A stretch of 25,120 nt of DNA, taken from positions 1-25,120 of the forward strand of contig DASUFI010000126.1 of NCBI GenBank assembly GCA_036274635.1, written 5' to 3'. Below the pieces are notes generated by a model, which did no database searches, was not told the origin of the DNA, and saw only the letters and a program-made list of their open reading frames with translations. The DNA comes from DASUFI01 sp036274635 (GTDB lineage Bacteria; Planctomycetota; B15-G4). Below are positions 1-7,264 of the stretch, one piece after another (the stretch's first letter is position 1; each line of letters starts with the position of its first letter). The position numbers and the translations under genes were made by a program.

Positions 1-641
1 GCTTCCCCGCGGGCAAGACCAAGACCATGGTGCTGGACGTGACGGACATCGTGCGCCGCGACGACCCCCGGCTGCGGATGACCACCACGCTGCAGCTCTC
101 ACTGGACGCCGTGCGCGTGTGCCTCGACTCCGACGACGCGCCCTTCACGGACACGCGCGTGGACGTGACGTCGGCCGAGCTGGGCTACCGCGGCTTCTCG
201 CGCGCGCAGCCCAACCCCGACGGCACGCTGCCGGAGCGCTTCGCCTACGGCGACCTCGCCGAGCCGCGCTGGAACCAGCACCCGGGCCTGTACACGAAGT
301 ACGGCGAGGTCACTCCCCTGCTCGGCGTCGCCGACGACATGGACGTGATCCTCGGTGCGGGCGACGCGCTGTGGTTCACCTTCGACGCCGCGGGCCTTCC
401 GCCGCTGCCCGCGGGATGGACACGCGACTGGCTGCTGGAGCTGGACGGCTGGGCCAAGGACGGCGACCCCAACACGCTCTGTGCGCAGAGCGTCGAGCCG
501 CTGCCCTTCCACGCAATGACCGGATATCCGCCGCCACCCGGCGAGAACTTTCCCGACGATGCCGCGCACCGGCAGTGGCGCGAAGAATGGATCACGCGCC
601 CCGGCGCGGTGCTCCTGCCCCCACTCGCCGGGACGCGCTAG
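1..641 (+). CDS. C-terminal part of a large secreted protein, probably FG-GAP/CRTAC1-like (5' end outside window)
   Basis: The frame is open from the first bases of the window (reading F-P-A-G-K-T-K-T before the ATG at 27) and stops at 639-641, so this is most likely the end of a longer gene and not a 204-aa protein. Visible landmarks are PAGKTKTMVLDVTDIV, then RLRMTTTLQLSLDAVRV, then YGEVTPLLG followed by a GAGDALWFTFDA stretch, and LLELDGWAKDGDPNT near the end. From memory this order resembles the C-terminal beta-rich region of large FG-GAP/CRTAC1-type (ASPIC/UnbV-like) surface proteins of Planctomycetota and Acidobacteriota, in which the diagnostic repeats lie upstream. None of those repeats is visible here, so the family call is tentative. 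That the fragment is coding is much more certain. It converges on the lipoprotein gene at 660, 18 bp away. Confidence 0.6.
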   Translation, partial: FPAGKTKTMVLDVTDIVRRDDPRLRMTTTLQLSLDAVRVCLDSDDAPFTDTRVDVTSAELGYRGFSRAQPNPDGTLPERFAYGDLAEPRWNQHPGLYTKYGEVTPLLGVADDMDVILGAGDALWFTFDAAGLPPLPAGWTRDWLLELDGWAKDGDPNTLCAQSVEPLPFHAMTGYPPPPGENFPDDAAHRQWREEWITRPGAVLLPPLAGTR

Positions 642-659
642 CAGCGCGGAGGCGCTGGG

Positions 660-1091
660 TCAGTCGTCGTCCTGCCGCCCCGTCTTGTCGAAGAGTACCG
701 TGAACAGGTCGATGGGCCCGGTCACGATGAGCCACACCGTCTCGAGCACGATGGCCGGCACCGAGGCCTCCCACTGGTAGCCGAGGGCCATGTCGCTGCG
801 GCCGATGACGCGGCAGCCGGCATAGGAGAGGTAGCGGTGGTCGGGGGAGTACGGCTGGTCGTCGTAGACGTCGCAGGCCGCGGTGAAGGGCGAGATGATG
901 CCGTCGACGATGGCGACGATCGGCACGCCGATGGCCTTGGGCAGCACATTCATGTCGCTGTGGACGAACTTCTCCGTGGCCCCATAGGAGTAGTGGCCGT
1001 TGTACAGGCAGCCGGAGAGCAGCGCCGCGACCACTGCCAGGGCGGCCAGCCGGCAGGTGAAGGCACGGGACGGCAAGTCGCGACGGTCCAT
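660..1091 (-). CDS. Small predicted lipoprotein (YceK/YidQ-like)
   Basis: 143 aa. The N-terminus has basic residues (RR at 3-4, R14), a hydrophobic stretch and a textbook lipobox, L25-S26-G27-C28. It should therefore be lipidated at Cys28 by the Lgt/Lsp pathway and carried on a membrane. The mature part is short and begins YNGHYSYGATEKF, followed by two hydrophobic stretches near residues 55-70 and 112-133. The layout (lipobox, short YPG/GAT motif, two hydrophobic stretches around a variable region) resembles the YceK/YidQ lipoproteins of unknown function, but the resemblance is by eye only. A GAGGA Shine-Dalgarno sequence lies about 8 nt upstream of the ATG at 1091. It follows thpR on the same strand after 84 bp, with a possible hairpin terminator between, so it may have its own promoter. 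Confidence 0.7.
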   Translation of the reverse strand: MDRRDLPSRAFTCRLAALAVVAALLSGCLYNGHYSYGATEKFVHSDMNVLPKAIGVPIVAIVDGIISPFTAACDVYDDQPYSPDHRYLSYAGCRVIGRSDMALGYQWEASVPAIVLETVWLIVTGPIDLFTVLFDKTGRQDDD

Positions 1092-1118
1092 CGGGCGGGT
1101 CCTCGTTCGGGGTACGCG

Positions 1119-1144
1119 GGAGCGGCGGGCGTTACGGCCGCTCC
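1119..1144 (-). terminator. Possible stem-loop terminator after thpR
   Basis: Inverted repeat GGAGCGGC (1119-1126) and GCCGCTCC (1137-1144), with 8 perfect pairs and a 10-nt loop. It lies between the thpR stop and the downstream lipoprotein start. No T-tract follows, so a role as an intrinsic terminator is uncertain. In GC-rich DNA a stem of this length can arise by chance. Confidence 0.3.
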
Positions 1145-1175
1145 AGTCCGGGGTGACGGCACGAAGCGCGGGAGT

Positions 1176-1775
1176 CTAGGAAAGGGGCCGGCCCGGCGGC
1201 AAGTCGGCCTCCGGGCAGGGGGCCGGCCCGGGGCGCCCAGGGAACAGGGGGTAGCTCGCCTCCAGGACGTGCTGGGCGCCGTCATGACCGAGCACCGAAC
1301 GGAACAGCTGCAGTCCGTCGACGACGAAGGGCTCGCTGCGCAGGCCGGCATGCTCGCGCAGGAATTCGAGCACGCGGGGCAGCGGGGCGGCGTGCAGGCG
1401 CGCCAGGCTGACGTGCGGCGCGAACTTGCGCTCCTCGGGCGGCAGGCCGGTGCGGCGCAGGACCTTCTGCACCTGCCGGTGCACCTCCAACAGCTCGTCG
1501 GACGGGCGCAGGCCCGCCCACAGCACGCGCGGATCGCCCCGCGGCGGAAAATGGCCCACGCCAGCCAATTCCAGCTCGAACGGCGTGCTGCGCACCGCAT
1601 GCAGGGCGTCCGCCGCGGCCCGCGCCGCCGGGCCCTCGAGCTCGCCGAGAAAGCGCAGGGTGACGTGGAACTGCCGGTCGCGCATCCAGCGCGCGCCGGG
1701 CACCCCGCGGCACAGCGGCTCGAGCAGGTCCTTGACCTCCTCGGGCAGGTCGATGGCCACGAACAGGCGCGTCAC
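1176..1775 (-). CDS. thpR: RNA 2',3'-cyclic phosphodiesterase (ThpR/LigT, 2H superfamily)
   Basis: 199 aa from a GTG start at 1775. The N-terminus MTRLFVAIDLPEEV matches the family, and the two 2H-phosphoesterase motifs are present as H37-V-T39-L and H121-V-S123-L. Their spacing of about 84 residues and the protein length fit ThpR. The enzyme opens 2',3'-cyclic phosphates on RNA ends in the cytoplasm; its physiological substrate is often unclear. The frame stays open upstream to a TTG at 1835, which would add 20 residues (ending CYDAP) unlike the family and would run into the 11-bp hairpin at 1811-1835, so the GTG is preferred. There is no Shine-Dalgarno sequence. Instead a -10-like TACGAT sits 6 nt before the GTG, suggesting a leaderless mRNA. 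The gene is divergent from the SGNH hydrolase. The C-terminal tail (about 20 Pro/Gly-rich residues) is longer than usual. Confidence 0.88.
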   Translation of the reverse strand: MTRLFVAIDLPEEVKDLLEPLCRGVPGARWMRDRQFHVTLRFLGELEGPAARAAADALHAVRSTPFELELAGVGHFPPRGDPRVLWAGLRPSDELLEVHRQVQKVLRRTGLPPEERKFAPHVSLARLHAAPLPRVLEFLREHAGLRSEPFVVDGLQLFRSVLGHDGAQHVLEASYPLFPGRPGPAPCPEADLPPGRPLS

Positions 1776-1781
1776 GGGGGC

Positions 1782-1787
1782 ATCGTA
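1782..1787 (-). promoter_or_regulatory. Candidate -10 element for leaderless thpR
   Basis: On the minus strand the sequence reads GCTACGAT, then GCCCCC, then the GTG start. TACGAT fits the TAnnnT pattern, and its 6-nt distance would put transcription initiation at the start codon. I see no convincing -35 box. The same arrangement precedes three other genes in the window. Confidence 0.3.
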
Positions 1788-1810
1788 GCAAGAGGTCCCC
1801 GCGCAGGGAG

Positions 1811-1835
1811 TTGCGGCGGGCGCAGCCCGCCGCAA
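1811..1835. repeat. Perfect 11-bp stem, 3-nt loop hairpin in the thpR/SGNH divergent spacer
   Basis: TTGCGGCGGGC (1811-1821) and GCCCGCCGCAA (1825-1835) are perfectly complementary, with loop GCA. The site is upstream of both flanking genes, so it cannot be an ordinary terminator for either. A second strong hairpin begins 10 bp further on. Confidence 0.75.
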
Positions 1836-1844
1836 ACCCGTCGA

Positions 1845-1867
1845 GGGAGATCCCGAATGGATCTCCC
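1845..1867. repeat. Perfect 9-bp stem, 5-nt loop hairpin next to the first one
   Basis: GGGAGATCC (1845-1853) and GGATCTCCC (1859-1867) flank the loop CGAAT. Together with the 1811-1835 hairpin it forms a two-stem module of 57 bp. It could be a repetitive extragenic palindrome, an operator or the core of a small RNA. Which of these applies cannot be told from a single copy. Confidence 0.7.
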
Positions 1868-1943
1868 GTGGCGGGGCAGCTCAGCAGCACTTCGTCGGAG
1901 GACTGCTACATTCGCGTGTCCGCCCCGCAGGGTCCGTCACGAC

Positions 1944-3092
1944 ATGAGCGAGCCGGTGCGCCGCGCCCGACCCCGACGCTCGGTGCTGGGCTGCCTCGGC
2001 GCCATGGTCGTGATGGTCCTGCTGGTCGCCGCCGCGGCCGAGGTGGCGCTGCGCATCGCCGACTGGCGCGCCGGCCGGGACGCCGACTTCTTCCTTCCGC
2101 ACCAGGACATGTCGCAGGCCCAGTACGAGCCGCACCCCTACCTCGGCCTGGTGCAGCGGCCGGGCTGGGACAAGCGCGAGCAGCCGGCGGAGGAGAAGGG
2201 CCGGCACTACCAGGTGCACATCAACGCCCTGGGCCTGCGCGGCGCCGAGACCACGCGCGAGAAGCCACCAGGGGTCTACCGCATCATCTGCATCGGCGGC
2301 TCCACGACCTTCGGCACGGGGGCCACGTCCGATGACAAGTCCTACCCAGCGCGCCTGCAGGCCCTCCTCAACCATCTCGCGAACACCGGCCACGCGCCCG
2401 AGGGCATCCGCTACGAGGTCCTCAACGGCGGCGTGTCCGGCTACAACTCGATCGACTCGCTCATCAACCTCGAGCTGCGGCTGGTGGAGCTGCAGCCCGA
2501 CGCCGTCATCGACTACGACGCCGGCAACGACGGCCGCATCATCCAGACGAGCGACTTCCAGCCCGACTACAGCAACGCCCGCCGGCCGCCGCCGATCATC
2601 GAGCTCTCGGGCCTCGAGCGCTTCCTGCTGGGCCACTGCCGCATCTACGCGCACCTCGTGCGCGGCACCGATCCCGAGAAGCAGCTGGGCACCCTCGCCA
2701 ACTGGATCTTCGTGCCCGGCTGGGAGCAGCAGTCGGTGTCGAACCTCGTGTGGGTCAACGAGTACGGGCTCAGCGTCTTCGGGCGCAACCTGCGCCAGAT
2801 CTGCGCCGTCGCCCGCGCCGCCGGCGCGCAGCCCGTGCTGCAGACCTTCGCCTCGCGCCTGGCGGACGACCCGACCTATCCGGAGCTGGGCGTCTTCCTC
2901 GCGCGAGCCAACCAGGTCATCCACGACCTCGGGGCCGAGCTGGACGTGCCCGTCGTGCCCACCGCCGAGACGCTCACGGGCAGGTCGGAGCTCTACGACG
3001 ACGCCATGCACTTCACCGACACCGGCGAGCTGGCCCACGCGCGGGCCGTCGTGGAGTTCGCGCTGAAGCAGGGGCTGTTCGGGCTCCACTGA
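1944..3092 (+). CDS. Membrane-anchored SGNH/GDSL-type hydrolase
   Basis: 382 aa from the ATG at 1944. The N-terminus has a basic stretch (RRARPRR) followed by one hydrophobic segment (about residues 13-32), giving a signal anchor with the enzyme outside the cytoplasmic membrane. SGNH blocks are present in order: block I as GGSTTFG with nucleophile Ser120, a Gly block in NGGVSGYNS, the Asn block as GNDGR, and the catalytic pair D353-A-M-H356 in DDAMHFTDTG. Such enzymes remove acyl groups from esters, including O-acetyl groups on polysaccharides; the substrate here is unknown. The frame is open far upstream, but that stretch overlaps thpR and the lipoprotein on the other strand and reads as low-complexity Arg/Ala-rich sequence, so it was excluded. 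A TACATT at 1907-1912 may be the -10 box. It converges on hsp20 across a hairpin. Confidence 0.88.
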   Translation: MSEPVRRARPRRSVLGCLGAMVVMVLLVAAAAEVALRIADWRAGRDADFFLPHQDMSQAQYEPHPYLGLVQRPGWDKREQPAEEKGRHYQVHINALGLRGAETTREKPPGVYRIICIGGSTTFGTGATSDDKSYPARLQALLNHLANTGHAPEGIRYEVLNGGVSGYNSIDSLINLELRLVELQPDAVIDYDAGNDGRIIQTSDFQPDYSNARRPPPIIELSGLERFLLGHCRIYAHLVRGTDPEKQLGTLANWIFVPGWEQQSVSNLVWVNEYGLSVFGRNLRQICAVARAAGAQPVLQTFASRLADDPTYPELGVFLARANQVIHDLGAELDVPVVPTAETLTGRSELYDDAMHFTDTGELAHARAVVEFALKQGLFGLH

Positions 3093-3097
3093 GACAG

Positions 3098-3134
3098 CGC
3101 CGCCCCGGCGGCGCGAAGCATCACCGGGGCGGCG
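3098..3134. terminator. Bidirectional stem-loop between SGNH hydrolase and hsp20
   Basis: CGCCGCCCCGG (3098-3108) pairs perfectly with CCGGGGCGGCG (3124-3134) over 11 bp, with a 15-nt loop. It lies exactly in the 55-bp gap between two convergent genes, where a shared terminator is expected. There is no T-tract on either side, so termination would depend on the stem alone or on Rho. Confidence 0.5.
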
Positions 3135-3147
3135 GTGGCAGCGCAGC

Positions 3148-3594
3148 TCAGCCGGACTTGCGCACCTCGATGCGTCGCGGACGGGCCGCGGCACTGAGCG
3201 GAAGGTGGATGTGCAGCACGCCGTTCTCGTAGTCGGCGCGCACCTTGTCCGCGTCGACCGGCGCCGGCAGGCGGACGACCCGCCGGAACTGCCCGAAGCG
3301 GCGCTCGGCGCGGTAGCAGGTCTCGGTCGACTCCGAGGCCTGCTGCTGCTTCTCGCCCGTGAGGACCAGCATGCCGTCGGTCACCTGCACGTCGATGTTG
3401 GCCGGATCCATGCCGGGCAGCTCCGCCCGCACCGTGATGTCCTTCTCGCCCTCGACCACGTCGAGCGCGGGCACGAACTCCATCGCGGACGAGGGCCAGT
3501 TGCCGCCGTCGAAGAAGCTTTCGAGGAAGCGGTCGAGCGACAGGCCCGAGGTGGGCGCCGAGACCGCCTGCGACTTGCGGGGAGTGATGTTCAT
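3148..3594 (-). CDS. Small heat-shock protein, Hsp20/alpha-crystallin family
   Basis: 148 aa from the ATG at 3594. An ideal AGGAGG Shine-Dalgarno sequence sits 6 nt upstream and fixes the start, even though the frame is open for another 268 codons. The alpha-crystallin domain spans about residues 39-132: it opens with FVPALDVVEGEKDITVRAELPG, has DIDV-type strands and the conserved A-x-x-x-NGVL motif (YENGVLHIHLP). A C-terminal I142-E-V144 matches the I-x-I/V motif that docks neighbouring dimers. Length and layout are typical of class A bacterial small heat-shock proteins, ATP-independent holdases that keep unfolding proteins soluble in the cytoplasm. The gene diverges from sdhC across 273 bp. 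I see no CIRCE-type repeat, so heat-shock control is not shown by the sequence. Confidence 0.95.
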   Translation of the reverse strand: MNITPRKSQAVSAPTSGLSLDRFLESFFDGGNWPSSAMEFVPALDVVEGEKDITVRAELPGMDPANIDVQVTDGMLVLTGEKQQQASESTETCYRAERRFGQFRRVVRLPAPVDADKVRADYENGVLHIHLPLSAAARPRRIEVRKSG

Positions 3595-3867
3595 GTCGAA
3601 CCTCCTGGGTGTCGGTTTCAGACTGAGCCCCGGCGGACGGCTCCAGCGCGCGCCCGCCGGGCAAGAGGGCGCTTTGCAAAGGCTGTGCCGACGCGGACGC
3701 GCCCGGCAGCCGCGCCCCGCCCTGTGGCCGTCCGGACGCGCTGCCAGCTTGGCCCTCCCCTGCCAGCCAGCCTGACAGCCGACGGGCTTCAAGCGCACGC
3801 GACGCGGCGCTATCGTCATCCGCTTTTCGTCCCGCCGGCCAACGAGCCGGCCGAAGAGCTCTGCCCC
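3595..3867. promoter_or_regulatory. Divergent control region hsp20/sdhC (largest non-coding gap)
   Basis: This 273-bp spacer has no credible gene. It contains the hsp20 Shine-Dalgarno sequence (3601-3606, minus strand), a perfect 10-bp palindrome CTTTGCAAAG (3672-3681), and a plausible sdh promoter toward its right end. Open frames cross it on both strands but have no ribosome site or recognisable protein. Confidence 0.5.
3788..3816 (+). promoter_or_regulatory. Candidate promoter of sdhCAB
   Basis: A weak -35 box TTCAAG (3788-3793) is followed after 17 nt by the -10-like TATCGT (3811-3816), 51 nt before the sdhC ATG. The spacing is ideal, but the -35 matches the consensus at only about half its positions. 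Confidence 0.3.
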
Positions 3868-4565
3868 ATGATCGGCCCCCCCGCCCGCCTCTCCAGCTCG
3901 ATCGGCCGCAAGCTGATCGTGGCCGTCACGGGGCTGGCGCTCGTGGGCTTCCTGCTGGCCCATCTCGCTGGCAACCTGCAGGTCTTCCGCGGGCAGGATG
4001 CGCTGGACAGCTACGCCGAGGGCCTGAGGCACCTCGGACCGCTGCTGTGGGTCGCGCGCGTGGGCCTGCTGGCGGTGGCCGTCGTACACGTCGTGCTGAC
4101 GCTCCAGCTCGCGGCGGCGAACCGGGCCGCGCGCGGCTCGCGCTACGTCGTGAGCCACCCGGTGCAGTCCACGCCCGCCGCGCGCAGCATGCTGCTCACG
4201 GGCCTCATGCTGCTGCTGTTCGTGGTCTACCACCTGGCGCACTTCACCTGGGGCCGCGCGCACCCGGAATTCTCCGGGCGCGTCGACCCCGCCGGGCGGC
4301 CGGACGTCTACTCCATGCTGGTCGGCAGCTTCGGCCGGCCGTGGATCGCGGCGCCGTACGTGCTGGCGATGGTGCTGCTCGGCCTGCACCTCAGCCACGG
4401 CGTGTCGAGCGTGTTCCAGACGCTGGGCTGGCGGGGGCCACGCACGGAGAAGCTCGTCGCGCGCGTCGGCCCGCTGCTGGGCGCGGTGGTGGCCGCGGGC
4501 TACATCTCCATCCCGCTGGCGGTGCAGATGGGCGTGGTCGTCCTGCCGCCGGGAGTGACCTTCCC

Positions 4566-4569
<4 letters not shown>
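3868..4569 (+). CDS. sdhC: Succinate dehydrogenase cytochrome b558 anchor subunit
   Basis: 233 aa. Five hydrophobic segments (about 15-36, 57-81, 106-126, 158-183 and 199-219) carry regularly placed histidines: H32, H74, H122, H125, H174 and H177. This is the pattern of the single-chain, di-heme b558-type anchor (succinate dehydrogenase/fumarate reductase type B), which holds SdhA and SdhB on the membrane and passes electrons to quinone, commonly menaquinone. The motifs LLAHLAGNLQVF, YHLAHFTWG and LHLSHGVSSVFQTLG are family signatures. The ATG at 3868 starts the conserved N-terminus, and the longer open frame upstream has no family similarity. The ribosome site is weak. The stop overlaps the sdhA GTG start by 4 nt (GTGA), implying translational coupling. 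No separate SdhD is present, as expected for this type. Confidence 0.95.
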
Positions 4570-6479
<1,910 letters not shown>

Positions 6480-6486
6480 GGCCCCG

Positions 6487-7260
6487 ATGAAGCTCAAGCT
6501 CCGCATCTGGCGCCAGAAGGACGCGGCCTCGCCGGGGCGCCTCGTCGACTACCCGGTCGAAGACGTCTCCCCCGACATGTCTTTCCTCGAGCTGCTGGAC
6601 GTGCTCAACGAGCAGCTCATCGCGCGCGGCGAGGAGCCCGTGGCCTTCGACCACGACTGCCGCGAGGGCATCTGCGGCATGTGCTCGCTGGTCATCGACG
6701 GCGTCGCGCACGGCCCGCAGCGCGCCACCACGACCTGCCAGCTCCACATGCGCCACTACCGCGACGGCGCGACCATCACCGTCGAGCCCTTCCGCGCCCA
6801 CGCCTTCCCGCTGCTCAAGGACCTCGCCGTCGACCGCTCGGCCTTCGACCGCGTCATCGCGGCCGGCGGCTTCGTCTCGGTGAACACCGGCGGCGCGCAG
6901 GACGCCAACTGCGTGCTGGTCGGCAAGGAGGAGGCCGACCTGGCCATGGACGCCGCAGCCTGCATCGGCTGCGGCGCGTGCGTGGCGGCCTGCCCGAATG
7001 CCGCGGCGATGCTGTTCGTGTCGGCGAAGGTGGCGCACCTCGCGCACCTGCCGCAGGGGCAGCCGGAGCGCCAGAGGCGCGTTCTGGGGATGGTGCAGCA
7101 GATGGACAAGGAGGGCTTCGGGAACTGCCGCAACTACTACGAGTGCGAGGCGGTGTGCCCGAAGGAGATCTCGGTGCGGTTCATCGGGGAGATGAATAAG
7201 GATTGGCGGCGGGCGGCGAAGACCCATCACGAGGTGAAGAGGGGCGCCGGGGCGGGCTGA
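6487..7260 (+). CDS. sdhB: Succinate dehydrogenase iron-sulfur subunit
   Basis: 257 aa. The N-terminal ferredoxin domain has the [2Fe-2S] ligands C58, C63, C66 and C84 (DCREGICGMC, then TTTC). The C-terminal domain has C159-IGC-GAC-VAAC-P (C159, C162, C165, C169) and C214, C220, C224, which supply the [4Fe-4S] and [3Fe-4S] clusters. These form the electron wire from SdhA's FAD to the quinone site at the SdhC interface. The protein starts 7 nt after the sdhA stop at an ATG. The basic, Gly-rich C-terminus (KRGAGAG) is unremarkable. The gene ends only 4 bp before the stop of the convergent 934-aa repeat protein. Confidence 0.97.
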   Translation: MKLKLRIWRQKDAASPGRLVDYPVEDVSPDMSFLELLDVLNEQLIARGEEPVAFDHDCREGICGMCSLVIDGVAHGPQRATTTCQLHMRHYRDGATITVEPFRAHAFPLLKDLAVDRSAFDRVIAAGGFVSVNTGGAQDANCVLVGKEEADLAMDAAACIGCGACVAACPNAAAMLFVSAKVAHLAHLPQGQPERQRRVLGMVQQMDKEGFGNCRNYYECEAVCPKEISVRFIGEMNKDWRRAAKTHHEVKRGAGAG

Positions 7261-7264
7261 GCGC

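Noticed and set aside
837..1943. Long open frame upstream of, and in frame with, the SGNH hydrolase
   Set aside because: It lies antisense to the lipoprotein and thpR genes and is Arg/Gly/Ala-rich. The signal-anchor start at 1944 matches the protein architecture.
3595..4398. Upstream open extension of hsp20
   Set aside because: It covers sdhC antisense, and the AGGAGG site and family N-terminus fix the start at 3594.
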